The notes beneath the pieces are model-generated. The model worked only from the letters and a program-made list of their open reading frames with translations, searched no databases and was not told where the DNA came from. A DNA stretch of 64,000 nucleotides from the NCBI GenBank assembly GCA_045837725.1, contig JBEWZL010000077.1, forward strand, positions 620,001 through 684,000. Direction: 5' to 3'. The DNA comes from Vermamoeba vermiformis (taxonomy: Eukaryota > Tubulinea > Echinamoebida). Position 1 is the stretch's first letter, and each line of letters begins with the position of its first letter. Both the position numbers and the translations under genes were made by a program. This document shows, piece by piece, positions 45,101 to 56,766 of this stretch.

Positions 45101-46156
45101 ATTGATAGCAACTGCTGGTGGCCGTCGTGAGTAATGAGCCGGCAAGACAACCTTGCACAGTGCCTATCAAAAAATTAATTTACGTTAATACCCGTTAACG
45201 CTGCATCCGATAAATTACAATTTGTTAATTAACTTGTTAGTGATAAAAATTAGTGCGGATATTTTATCTTACCGTTAATAACCGGCGGAATGGGAGTCGA
45301 ATTGAAAGATCCGCTGACCATGTTGAAAAAGAACATTACGTCGTTCTGCAATAACTGTAAGTAAAGTTTTTGATGTAAAGATAATATATGACTTACGTAA
45401 TCGGAATCACCAAGACTGCCGTCTTCGAAACCGAAAACGACGCGATCGTTGAACATAGCCCAACTTGTGTGCTTGTATCCGTCATAGTTTGTGATTAAAG
45501 GGGTGGTCAAACTGTACAATATCGACCTTGTAGCGGTGTTCACTGGGTTAGTATTGTTGGTCCAAGCGTTTACGAGGATATAGAAGCCGATGATGGTGTT
45601 GGCTGGGAACGGGCCAAGTGTCACTGTATAGCCTGCATTCATGCAGCCGGCAGGGCCGTAGACAGGGGCCACGTCCTTCAACAAATTGTAGAGCAGGATA
45701 GGTCCGGGAGCAGCAATGCCTCTGGATGTTTGATTCAAAATGAAGTAGCCGAACGAGTTTCTGTTGCCCGTGATTGACAGAATGTAAGTCAAATTGAACA
45801 CGGCGTTATCGCTAGTTGTCTGGAGATACACGTCCGTGTTCGTGTTGATGATTAAAGGGTTCGGTTTTAGCGTTTCAGGAAAAGTGTTGCGGATCGTTGC
45901 AACGAAATCTGAAGTGACCGCAGGATTCGGGAAGATGTTGGAAATATTGACCGCAGAACGCTCTAGATTTAACAATATAAAGATTAAAAATTGCCGCGTT
46001 GCAATTTATGTGGTTTATAAACTTACGATTAGCAACGCACATTGACCAACTGATTCCATTAGCAAAAGTCACGTTAGTATACTGCCCGTTCAGTATTTGA
46101 GCGTCGGAGCTTGCAATCCAAAAGATTACTAGAAGCAACGCATAATGGATCCGCAT
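36183..46156 (-). CDS. Giant Sib/integrin-beta-like adhesin: DUF4114-like, VWA, cadherin-like repeats, TM, NPFY tail
   Basis: A protein of about 3,200 residues. The start at 46156 gives a signal peptide (MRIHYALLLVIFWIASSDAQ). Then come: a DUF4114-like domain (45970-45270: SFGYFILNQ, LGPFPANTIIGFYILVNAW, GFEDGSLGDSDY); a Cys-rich section (45160-44680); a von Willebrand A-like domain whose metal site is degenerate (LDLFVAFDAGGFS, about 44530); about 21 cadherin-like repeats of 110-120 residues, each ending in a xVNxxP turn (43750-36820) with DVDN/DxDxD calcium-like motifs; one TM helix (VSAGAAVAGVAVLVW, about 36340); an RLRRKK stop-transfer; and a ~45-residue tail with NPFY near the end. VWA plus TM plus NPxY is the layout of Dictyostelium SibA-type, talin-binding adhesion proteins. 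The 3' exon 36183-44409 is 8.2 kb without an intron and looks more G/C-rich than its neighbours. A role in substrate or particle adhesion is inferred. Confidence 0.82.
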
Positions 46157-47148
46157 TGCAGTTGTGGGCTTCGTTAATTTATGGTTTAAAAAGTTCGGAA
46201 AATTTGGCAAGTAAGTATTTAACGTGGAATTAATCCACCTCCGTCCGAGATTAAAGCCATATATGGAAGTACCCGTTAATAAATCTCAAATTACGCGAGA
46301 TTTTAAACCACGGAACCTCGGATCTGAATGCCACAGCGAATTGCAAAGCGAATCGAATTGCATCTCAATTCCTAAATAAATGCACGTAAGTAACAACTCG
46401 GAGAACACAAAATGTTTTCTTGAATAAAGCTCGCGAGCTTTAATTGGGAGATGTGGAGGCGGGAAACAGCCGGTTGACCTCGAAAAATCGAATATAACGT
46501 GATAAAATTAGTAAAATTATTGTAGTTAACAGCCATAATAATTCCTTAATTTACGCATACCTTACCGCGGATTTAAATTTGAGATATGAGGTTCGTTGAT
46601 GCAACTTATTCATCTGTATGTAATCATCCTATTTTTTGTTGTTATTGCGAATGAGATGCAGTTGTCGTGTTGCTGTTGTAACAGATCGTATCTGGACGAT
46701 TTTTGTGGATTAATGGCCGTGCAAGATATCTGACGCGATTACCGCCGAAAAAATGAGTGAATTTTCTCGTCATCATTTGGTAATGATAAGGACAGCGTTG
46801 ACTTGAACGAATGTCATGACTCTTTTAAAAAAAATTGTGATCTGGATTTACCAGGGCGCCGATGTTCTAGAACGAAGCAGCTGTCTTTTTTTTACTCCTG
46901 TAACCTGAACGTGATAAGGCGTAGTATTTATAACGCAAAGGGTTCCTAATTACAGGTGCCCAGATTATCACGATCCGAAATCCAGCCAGGTAAAAACAAC
47001 AATACAGTAAATAATACCTTGCCGTCAATTATTTATTATGCGTTATGGGAATATAATATAATTAACATTATTAAATGTCACCAACTTTTGATACAACCTT
47101 GGCAAGCAATTACATTACATCTGTAAAAATTAATTTAAAAAATGTAGA
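46157..47148. other. Long divergent intergenic region
   Basis: Nearly 1 kb between the outward-facing starts of the giant adhesin and the TPR gene, the longest gene-free gap in the window. I see no exon, tRNA or repeat in it. The part within about 150 nt of the adhesin ATG and the A/T-rich 47040-47140 stretch are the likely core promoters. A CGGATCTG copy lies at 46319-46326. The length suggests regulated expression of one or both genes, which is inference. Confidence 0.45.
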
Positions 47149-48809
47149 ATGCAAGTAGAAACAGCTGAACAAGCAGCGGAGGTCGGAAATGCCAAGATCC
47201 AAGAAGGAAAATTTTCTTTGGCTCACGAAATATTAAAACTCGGCAACGAACGCTTCCCAAACCACCCAGCAATTTTACGCTTCTTAGGCGTAGCAAAATT
47301 TCATATAGGAGACGATGTAGGAGCATTGCAAGTATTATTCAAGGCCCTAGAATCAAATAAGTCGGATGTGATGGTTTTGAGCTACCTTGGCGCAACAGAA
47401 TTTATGGTTGGCAAATATACAGAGGCCTTAGAACATTTAAATAATGCCTTGACGATCGATCCGAACCACGTATTCACATTAGTCAAGCGCGGAGAAGTCA
47501 AACGAAAATTAGGCGAATTTGAAGACGCCATTAAAGATTTCGATAGAGCCTATGAATTAGATCCGTCAGATTTATTCAATCTATCATTTAGAGGCGAAGG
47601 TAACACGATCATATTTAATATCTAATATTATCTTTGTAAATATTTTATTGTCTAAATTTCGTCCATAATAATAATTTATACTGTCAAGTCTTTGCAAGGA
47701 TTTTTTTGCTCTTATTAATATTATATTATTTGCTAGCGAAGAGATTTATTGATCCCCGAGCAGCTCTTGAAGATTTTAACAAAGTTCTTGCCGTCCAACC
47801 AACCCAAGTTTTTGCCCTTCAACGACGCGGAGAAATTAAACGAATGCTCGGAGATTATCAAGGCGCGTTAGAAGATTTAAATCAATGTTGTAGTTTGGGC
47901 GAGCCAGACGCGTTTACCTTACAGTCACTCGGATCTGTCAAGCGAACGTTAGGCGATCTAGAAGGATCGTTAGACGCGTTCAATAGAGCTCTGAGATTAC
48001 AACCTACAAGTTGGTATATATTACGTGGCCGCGGATTAACAAAAATGGACTTAGAAGACGACGCTGGAGCACTGGAAGATCTGGCACGTGCGAACCAAAT
48101 CGAGCCAAATGATAAAGGCACGCTGCATCAAATGGGCATAGCACTATATAATTTGAAGATGTTCACGGAGGCTATTAATGTCTTGACGAAAGCTCTGCAA
48201 ACGAACGGATATGACGAAGGCGATGTTGAAATTTACAAGTTCAGAGGACTTTCATTTGCACAATTGAAACAATATGAACAAGCGTTCCACGACCTGGATA
48301 TATCACATCATATAGACTCGTCTGATGTATTCGTACTGATGACTTGCGGCGGCTTGAAGCGGATGTGCGACAGAAAAGAAGAGGCTCTCGAAGACTTTAC
48401 TTTAGCATTACAAATCGAACCTAACAACGTTGAGGCGTTGCAACGAATAGGTAATTATTGTTCCTTAGACTGCTCTAATTGTACAACCTAATTGCATCCT
48501 ACTTGGATCCGGCAGACAGCTTTTTTCCTAACCAACGATATTTTAAGCCCATATTAATTTCGTAATATAATAGGTGAAGTTAAACGTGCATTAGGAGATT
48601 TACATGGATCATTGGTGGATCTTAACAAAGCTGACGCGATTGAGCCAAACGATCCAGACACGCTCAAACAACGAGGAGTCACTAAAAAGATGATGAATGA
48701 CATTAAAGGTGCATTCGAAGACCTTTCTAAGGCTGTTACACTCGCGCCACATGATACTTTCGCAAAAACACATCTGCAGGGTGTCGCGTTGTTAATGCAC
48801 CCGAAATAG
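47149..48809 (+). CDS. Tetratricopeptide-repeat (TPR) protein
   Basis: Three exons, 47149-47599, 47737-48450 and 48574-48809, with matching phases give about 466 residues made almost entirely of TPRs of 34 residues. Clear units include ALEHLNNALTIDPNHVFTLV, AIKDFDRAYELDPSDLFNL, ALEDFNKVLAVQPTQVFAL, ALEDLARANQIEPNDKGTL and ALEDFTLALQIEPNNVEAL; about 12 repeats in all. There is no catalytic domain, TM segment or signal peptide. The family scaffolds protein complexes; no specific partner can be named. The regular GExKRxLGD start of several repeats suggests recent internal duplication. The start ATG follows an A/T-rich leader. An AATAAA near 48915 lies downstream of the stop, and the convergent Zn2Cys6 gene ends only 119 nt away, so the two 3' UTRs probably overlap. 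Confidence 0.88.
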
Positions 48810-48928
48810 CTTTGATTGTAGAGCCATGTTAATAGTAACGCCATAATAGGCAATTCAATGTGAATAAAGACAAAATTGTTTCATTTTATTATTTACAAGC
48901 CGAAAATATTTTATAAATAAAGTCGATG

Positions 48929-51900
48929 TCACATCTGGTTTCGCGGATAGGCATCTTGCATTGTAGCATTACTATTCACATTAGCACTACTTCGTTGTTG
49001 CATTTGTTGTTGTTGTAACATCATTTGTTGTTGTTGATAAGCAATCATGTCGTTGTATCCCGGCATTGGTTGATTTTGGTTGGATCCGGTCATGTATTGC
49101 GTAATAACCGGTGAGGGCGTGTATTTATCATAGTACCCGTATACGTCTTGCACTTGACCTTGTGATTGTCCTAAAATGACGGTATCGTTAGTTCCAGATC
49201 TTACGCCGTTCACTGAACGGATTAATTCGAATTTATCGTTGTATTCGTTTTTCAGTATTTAGTTTAAGGTAGCTCGTTTTTCTTCGTCATATTGAGAATA
49301 AGACAAATGCCGAAGTCATCATAGAACAAAATAATAACGATAAAACTAAAACTAAAATAATAAAGTCTATTTTTAGCCAGTCAATCAATTTCACATTAAA
49401 TTTTCCGTTCGTTACATACCAAAATTACCGTTCGGTTGTTGCAATGATCGCTGTTGCGTGGATTGTTGTCCAACTGCATTTTGTTGTTGCACGTAGCTTG
49501 CACCAGCGTGCACGAAGTGGTACTCATTCAGCTGCGGCAAGATGATGCCTTGTTCGTATAAAGCTAATTGATGCAAGCACAACTTGGCCATTTCAAAATG
49601 TTGCGCGAAGTACTTCAAAATCTCGCAGACCTGGTTGAGAAGAGTTAGATCTATCTCGAGGTACGAAGGTCTAAAAAAGGAAAAAAACCATTGAAATTTA
49701 AAGTGCGTAAGAATCAATATTACGAGGCGTCCGTGACGAGATGTTAGAAAAACTTACGTGTAGGAATTGTTGATTGCGTCCTCTAACAAAGTAAAGTTGG
49801 CCCAAACAGAAGATCGGATACAGCAAGTAGAAGAATCCGCAGTATGAGATATCAAAAGCTTCAAGAGCCATATTAGCCATCTTCTCAGCGAGATCTAACT
49901 CGTTGATCTTCATATACATAATCGACATAAGACCGTAAAGTCGAATAAGCAATGTTTGCCTGGATGGATGCGCAAATTAGTAAAATTCGATTGAAATCTA
50001 ATTATTATAAGAATGACATTTTTGGTCATTTCTAATTGCGAGAATATATCCGATAATCCGATAGACTTACTTAATGGTCGAATTGGGCAAAGCTACTGCA
50101 GATTGGATGACAGTTCTCATAGCTCCGAGTGCTTGTTGATAGTTCAGGTCTTTTGAAGGGCAGTAAATAACCTCGCAGCAGTACTACAATATCTAGCGTT
50201 AGTACGTCTAAGAGGCTTCAAGACATCTAAAACAAGATCCACGCCCGACACTGGATGTACACGTGCCGTACTTGGCTAGTATGTCTAAATATACTCATAG
50301 CTTGCTATATATGCTTACTCTAATCAACTGGAAGAAGACTTCAAATGGTGAGCCGGTAACTGAAGTGAGCAACAAGGGACCGAAGTGCAAGAAGGCCAGG
50401 TACGAGGTGGATCTACAAACACGAGTTAGAAACACTATCACTTCAGAAACGATCATCATAATAATAATTAATAAAAGGTGCACGATATAATGTAATTATG
50501 GCATTAGGAAGAAATAGAGATAGTTTCAGTCTGCGATCAAGCGACGCCGATTTTACGATTAAAAACTGATTCCTCAGTTGTTTGTAAATGTCTATTATAA
50601 GCCAATATATTATATGCTCGTTGCAAATAAATCATGATTTTGGCCATAAAGAAGTAATTATGAATGGTACGTACTTGTTTCTGTTGATCAAGATCTGAGT
50701 AGCAAAGCTGTGCGCAACAATGTAGTTGACATCAATTTGAGCCTCGATAGTCTCAATCTCCTCAAGCATGCCTTCTCTGTTGCGCTTCCAGAACCAAGTG
50801 TACGAATCCGTAGCGCTCTTTGTAACGGGGGACGCAGATGAACCATTTGTGGCCAGGACCGTGCTAGAATTAGCTGCAGAGCCAGCAGTAGTCTTAGCAG
50901 TAGCCTGACGGTCTTTAGGTGATTGCGGTCCGTTCGGGGAGCTGACAACAGATCCATTTTGGCCCGAAGAACCGAGTTCGCGTTTAATGCCAGTCTTTTG
51001 TTCCTTGCTTTGCAATTCTTTCCATAAGTCGCAGACGCGTTGATGATATTGCTCGACGAGGTCAAAGTTGCCAACAGCCAAGTGGAACACACCCAAGTTG
51101 TGGATGCCTCCCAGGGCGATCTTGTCCTTCATCGCATCCGCATTACTGGCTAATAATGCACTGATAATGAAAAAGTTCTAGTTAGTACATAATATCTTCC
51201 CTAGTCGTGTATACCAAGAAGAAATTTGTTCGCGGTGACTCCACAATTAGAGTTAAATAATCGAAAAAATATCAGCAATGATTACTTGTGGCGATGAAAT
51301 TGCATTGTAATACTAGAAAATAATATACATCACCATAATATAGCATAAACTTACGTAGCGGTATCAATGAACTGCTTGGCTTTGTCCATGTGGCCCAAAA
51401 TTAACGCGCCGTGCGCGAGAATTGTGTTCATCGTCATGGCGCGAGAGAACACTACATAAGACCGTTAGATCAATCATAGGCAACATATGAATAAGGTATA
51501 CAATTAACGAGTTCGTGGGAACTGCGAATGTTCGCGTAATTCGCGTAATTTGTAAAATGCCAAATAAAGAAATCGTTCAGAACGCGAAAATTACGCTCAG
51601 ATCTGCATTAAAGTGTCCGTACCTGAATCATCGATAAATTGCACCAGATCGCTGTATGGCACAGGAACGCCAGTTGTGAAGTAGATAAATTCCTCATATT
51701 TACGGATGTAGTCCCAAAAATCAGCTGATATGCACAAGCGAGCGGCGCTCAACAATTGTTCCAATTTCTGCGCGGAGTAATTATTAGTAACACATATCAC
51801 ATGAGTAAATTATAAACTTCGCTGATTTCGCTGATTGACAAGCGAATCTGAATCAGATTTGATCAATTCAATCGTGTATTGTCGTCATTCATAGGAATTT

Positions 51901-52446
51901 CCATTCAAGCAAGAAGCTCATGAATGAGTCATGCCATCGGAATGCAGTCGGAAATATTCAAAGTTGTGTAACGTTACCTGATGGGATTGCTCGATCTCAG
52001 CTTGGAGTCGCAGGTTATCTTGCTCTAATTCGATATTTTTCTTCGCGCCTTCTTTTACGGTCACTTCGAGCGATTTGACACGATCCTCCAAAAGTGCCTC
52101 AGCTACAAACGAATCGTCAATTCGCGTGCCTATTAGATGGATGCGTAATCTGCAACTTACTTGCGCTGTTGGCATAAGAGCAGGATTTTCCTTTCCCAAC
52201 GCATTGAGAGCAAGGGAATTTACCGTCGCCTAGAATAAACGTAATCGTGAGACAGAATTCGATTTTAGAATTATGAAGATTCGACAAAAATAATTATTCA
52301 ATACTGTTATTTTGTGGATTCTCCTTCTACTTATTGTTTCTGTGCTTACATTTAATATGAAGCTTCTGGCAAATTTTGCAAGCACGAGTCACACGTTGTC
52401 TCTCGTAACTTTCCTTGTCTCTCTCATCTTGACTTTTTGAATCCAT
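48929..52446 (-). CDS. Zn(II)2Cys6 transcription factor with Gln-rich C-terminus
   Basis: The spliced N-terminus reads RVTRACKICQKLHIKCDG, then KFPCSQCVGKGKSC. That is the six-Cys binuclear zinc cluster of Gal4-type DNA-binding proteins (CxxC-x6-C-x5-CxxC-x5-C), split by an intron inside the fourth Cys codon. Next comes a heptad-like stretch (LEDRVKSLEVTVKEG, then ELEQDNLRLQAEIEQ), the usual coiled-coil dimerisation element. A long, mostly helical middle follows with pieces resembling the fungal regulatory region (LSAARLCISADFWDYIRKYE, GIHNLGVFHLAVGNFDLVEQ, YGLMSIMYMKINELDLAEK), interrupted by a Ser/Ala-rich spacer. The C-terminus is Gln/Asn-rich (runs of QQQQ near 49000-49050), consistent with an activation domain. 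The ATG at 52446 gives the shortest N-terminus before the cluster. Zinc clusters of this type are abundant in fungi and sparse in other protists. The target genes are unknown. Exon joins in the middle part were not all verified. Confidence 0.78.
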
Positions 52447-53034
52447 TTTCTGTTGTTATATTTGTTTATCGCTTCGTCTGATATTAATTTTCCGACGTTT
52501 CAATAACTGATTTAAAGCTTGATTGAACGGATTGCACTGCTGCTAATAAATAAATCAATCCTTGGGATGTGACAGCAAAGATCTTAGTATTAGTTTAACG
52601 TTAAATAATAGAACCACCAGCACGAGTGATGTTTCTCCGCTGCGTGGAGAGGTATGAAAATGAATTTATTGGTTTTCTTTCGATTTTATTCATCGAACCA
52701 GGGCCAGCTATGTTTTTCCTTTTATAGTAATTGACATAATTTGAATAAAACGACGACTCATTGACACGATGATGAACTCATGTTACGGTAATTACAAAGG
52801 GCACCCTATCACGATTGAGCGGCAAACGGGTCCAATTTCATGTTCTGTTAACAAATGCGGAGTTTTGTGTTGGCAAAACCTGTAGTTTAAATTGTTAACT
52901 AGATTTTAATGAAACGTATACCATTAATCTCGAGATGATGTGGTTGACGCTGTCAAACAATCAGAATAATCTGATATAGCTAAAAATAGACAATAAGAGA
53001 TAAACCCGGCAAAGTGGCAGTGTCATATTAACGC
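52447..53034. other. Intergenic region between the Zn2Cys6 and FKBP genes
   Basis: About 590 nt separate the start of the minus-strand Zn2Cys6 gene from the stop of the upstream minus-strand FKBP gene. It should contain the promoter of the former and the terminator of the latter. Scanning both strands I find no open frame with recognisable content and no RNA gene. Confidence 0.4.
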
Positions 53035-56000
53035 TTATTTTTCTTTATCTTCCGACGCAAACATTTTTGAGTACATTGCTTTGCTCTTTTTGTTGTAATT
53101 TTGTTGTTTTTTCTTCGCTTCTTCAATTAATTTTGGCACCATCGCGTTTTTCGGATCCAGCTCTAATGCTCGTTTGTAATCTTCTAATCCTCGCTCGAAC
53201 TCACCTAACCCAACGAAGCACTGACCTCGTCTATAAATAGCCTAAAACAATAAATAAGCTCCGTTAGCCAAAATCGGTAAAAAGCGTGCACGAGCTCGGA
53301 GATATTGTTTCACGAATAAGCGTGACGGTATATTCCTTTATACCTTATCTTATGCGTTATTATACTTGTATAACGTACCTTGACAGCTTTCTCGTCCAGA
53401 TCTAGCGCTGACTCGCAACAAACTTTGGCCAGTTTCCAGTCCTGTTCTTGAATCTTGCAAGCTGCTTGATTTGATAAGCAAACGCTCTTCACTGCATTGA
53501 GTTTAGCACGATCTGAATCTTCTTTAGGGAACATGTGTCGAAATACATCCAATGCCTAGTTTTTACAAATTATGAAATTAATATTAAAGTATTACAATTT
53601 AATGATATAACCTCATATTACAGTTAAAAATAGCAAATAATACGGTATTGAATAAAGAATGAAATCAGAACGTTTACGGAGGGCACCTCCGTTGACAAGC
53701 ATTGTCCGGCGCGTCAAAATCTGACACTCGCAACGCTAATCTTTCTATATTAAGGGTGAATATTCAAGATATTATCTTTACCTTTTCGTACTTCGCGAAT
53801 GCTTCAGCGTACTTCTTCTCGGTATACAGCTTGTTTCCTTCTTCTTTGATTGCGTTTGCGATGGGCACAAACTCTTCAACTGTAGTGGGCGGCTATAATT
53901 AATAGTGAGTTATGCATAGCTGGTTGCCAAGTACGACTCTCAAAGCTTCGAGATCTGCCGATCGCGAACAAAAAACTAGATCTTGATTCACAAATTGGGA
54001 CGCGATGTGGTAATTTTGTACGTAAAATAGTGCTAATAAAGGAGCAGTGGCACTTACACGTTCAATTTTGACAATTTCCATTTCAAAGCGGAGAGTGGCA
54101 TTTGCCGGGATTTGAGGAGGGCTACGAGCGATAATATGGTTAGTAATGAACGCGAGATATGCAGTTAATATATTATAGATAATCTTTGATTATTTCAAAA
54201 TCATTTCAAAGGAATTTCAGCTTAGATCAGACAAAAAAGTTTTTGGATCTGAGTTTAAGAGCTCGAATCATCAAAAATACACGATGGATATTGAAGAGCA
54301 AATGGACAATATTCAGCCAAACACAGCGTTGGGCGACCAACACTTGGCTATCATTCAGGAGATCTATAAAGTCTTCAGAAAACGACAAGGAGACAGCATT
54401 CTCCATTATTTCAATCCAAATGTCGTTTGGATCACTCACGGAAATGAAGAATACATGCGTACAGTTGGTAATAATATTTTCAGACAGTGTTATGTTAATT
54501 GAAGATGGCACTTAGTTAAAAATTAATTTGACCGGATCTGACTAATTAGATTAAAGGTACGTTTCGTGGAATAAAAGAGGTTGGAGACCATATGACAAGC
54601 TTAAAGAAGGATCTTGATTTTGAAGATGTCAGAATTCAAGAAATTATCGCATCTCTTGACGGCACTCAAGTGATCGGTTACGGCGAGTTTATTTTAGCTT
54701 TGCGTAACAACGTCAGCTATGGTTCAGTAAGTATCAAATTTTCCTGCAAGACACATTCACATTTACCAATTACTTAGTAATTCTGCGTTCACGAATTTGT
54801 ACAGAAAGTTTTTTTGCATTGTTTTTGCCATCCTAGGCAAATCTGTATATCGATGATATCGATCATGCTAATTAATTAAAAAATAGAGGTTTAACAGATT
54901 CGTTGACATTTGGACGTTCGACCCAGAATCACATCTAGTACAGCAAGTGGATGTGTACATCACACCTTACGCAATCGAGTTTCAAGCAGCTTAATCATTG
55001 TATATCAATTTCATATATATATTTAGCAATAAAGATCGCGAGTAATGAATTTCAAGCGCCAAACAGAGGAATAAATTAAAAATACTTCCTGAAATTTCAA
55101 TCATTTTTCTAGCAAATGCGCACGAAAGCAAACGATGCGTATTGTGACGTAAATAAGAAACCAGTTTTGCGACAGTTTTAATACTCAATCAGGCTTAAAC
55201 GAAAGCAACAAACCAATTTTGTGTCAACAGATGGATCTCAAAACCACCAAGCGAGTAAAGAGCTTGTACGAGTGCTTCAAGAAGAAGGACTACGAGAAGA
55301 TTGTGCAACAGGTTGATAGTAACTTTACTTGGTACGCTTTTGGCGGTCATGAATTCAATCCTATTGCTGGTAAGTCTCGGATCCCAATCTGGATCTTACT
55401 TTTCACGAGTAAAATCATTTGCACAATAGTCGATAGATGTAGTGTCGATGTCGGTATAATCAATATCATTTGCGTTGTATATTTGAGTAATTAATGGCGC
55501 TCCAATTCTTTCGAATCAAAGTTTAACCAATTCTTATGCAGGAATCTATCGTGGAAGAATGGGCTTCGAGGACTTGTTCAATATTATCGAAAACACCGTA
55601 TTTTATGAGGACTTCGAGCCTGAGCAGTTCATTCCTTCTGCAGATGGCAAGAAAGTAGTCGTCGTCGGACACACGAAATCCAAATCCAAACTGATTCCAA
55701 ATTCCTCATGGGTATGTATTGATATATATAGAAGCCACTTATTCTTATAGTAATACCGAATATGAATGCAATTGATTGCTTCATAATCAGAATTCGTTTC
55801 AGTTTTGGATGTGATCCAAGCTAGTGTAACCTTAACAACTTACTGATATGCTTCATTAACAGAGAAACGATAAATGGGTGCATATTATACAAATTAACCC
55901 TAAAAGCGAGCTAATAGAAGAGGTTCAAGATTTCTTAACTCCCGACGAAATGACTCCGTCAGCAATTTACGAGTAAAATCTTGCGAACATTGAAACACTA

Positions 56001-56645
56001 GTCTAATTTTTAATTCTGTATAATTGTAAATAAATCTTTGCGGAAGAATAAGATCTTTTCGATTATTGTTGGTCAAAAGATTTCGTTAAAGACGATCCTT
56101 ACCTGCCCAAGGCTCCATAGCCATATTCAGGTTTGCAAATCACTGTAGCCTTTTCATTAAGCCCCATTGTGCTTAGTGCAAGTTCCCAACCACGGATAAC
56201 GCTTCCTACAATGCCAATTCATGTCAGATCGAGGTTTTTACAGGATGCAAATGGCCTGTAACGCTAGCATTATTATATTTACCTTCTCCCATAGTAACGG
56301 GCAAAGGTTCTCCTCGTTCTAAGCTTGAATCCAGCAGTTTGTCTTCAATAAATAATTCGTAATGCACTGCAGAGGTTCAAAAATCAGTAAAAATATGGAA
56401 ATATATTCAAATAATATAGCAAACGGGAATATTGCAAAATAACGTCAATTAGGTAATTTATTGGATCAGCGATCGAAACTTTGGAATTGGAGAAAATACA
56501 ATTATTAAATAATGGTTGCAGCATATTTGTAAATAATATTACCATGCACAATATTTTTTGGTTTAGGGAGGTCGCCCGATCCAGCTTTATGAACCGTTTT
56601 TACGACGCCTTCGTCCTCCGTAATTAGAACAATCTTCTCTTCCAT
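53035..56645 (-). CDS. FKBP-type peptidyl-prolyl isomerase with Hsp90-binding-type TPR domain
   Basis: Seven exons (56543-56645, 56283-56366, 56103-56205, 54058-54121, 53782-53892, 53379-53555, 53035-53241) have consistent phases and sum to 849 nt (282 residues). The single FKBP domain runs VHYELFIEDKLLDSS, VTMGEGSVIRGWELALSTMG, YGYGALGSPPQIPANATLRF; the FKBP core crosses the long intron cleanly. The TPR domain has KEEGNKLYTEKKYAEAF, LSNQAACKI and KAIYRRGQCFVGLGEF, which keep the Lys/Asn/Asn/Lys/Arg carboxylate-clamp residues that hold the C-terminal EEVD of Hsp90 or Hsp70. It is therefore a co-chaperone immunophilin of the FKBP4/5 or AIP class in the cytosol. FKBP active-site aromatic residues are only partly conserved, so isomerase activity is uncertain. 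The intron 54122-56102 (1,981 nt) is far longer than any other here and contains two plus-strand genes. The C-terminus is Lys-rich. Confidence 0.9.
54284..54994 (+). CDS. SnoaL/NTF2-like small protein A, nested in an FKBP intron
   Basis: Three exons, 54284-54467, 54557-54726 and 54887-54994, with matching phases give 153 residues. The pattern fits the SnoaL/NTF2-like cone fold: an N-terminal helix pair (LAIIQEIYKVFRKRQGDSIL), then HYFNPNVVWITHG, a TFRGIKEVGDHMTSL helix, a strand with GTQVIGYGEFILAL, and a final FVDIWTFDPESHLVQQVDVY. Family members include small enzymes and ligand-binding proteins of very varied function, so no reaction can be assigned. The whole gene lies on the opposite strand within the 2 kb intron of the FKBP-TPR gene. 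The partner at 55231 has the same three-exon layout (second exons are both 170 nt), so the two are tandem duplicates. The acceptor at 54886 is chosen because the one 11 nt further on leads to an early stop. Confidence 0.78.
55231..55976 (+). CDS. SnoaL/NTF2-like small protein B, nested in an FKBP intron
   Basis: Three exons, 55231-55369, 55542-55711 and 55863-55976, give 140 residues. The fold pattern is as in protein A: VKSLYECFKKKDYEKIVQQV, NFTWYAFGGHEFNPIAGIYR, GFEDLFNIIENTVFYEDFEP, KKVVVVGHTKSKSK, and WVHIIQINPKSELIEEVQDF. Overall similarity to A is low, but exon number, intron phases (1 then 0) and the 170 nt middle exon are shared, which supports an old tandem duplication. The ATG at 55231 precedes a typical first helix; a GTG 12 nt upstream is unlikely to be used. 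The stop lies about 127 nt before the FKBP donor-side exon on the other strand. The function is unknown, and no catalytic Asp/His pair can be assigned with confidence. Confidence 0.75.
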
Positions 56646-56766
56646 TTTTATATACAACGAATAGTAAGCTTTGTTAGTATTAACAACAAATACGTCAATT
56701 GAAATGTAGGTCAAGCCAAAAAAAGAAAAATTGGACCAATTTTGGTCGGCAAATATTTACAAGGAT

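Noticed and set aside
53035-54121. A separate gene consisting of the FKBP C-terminal strand plus TPR domain
   Set aside because: The exon 54058-54121 starts mid-domain without a start codon, and joins in the right phase to the FKBP exon at 56103, restoring the conserved core.
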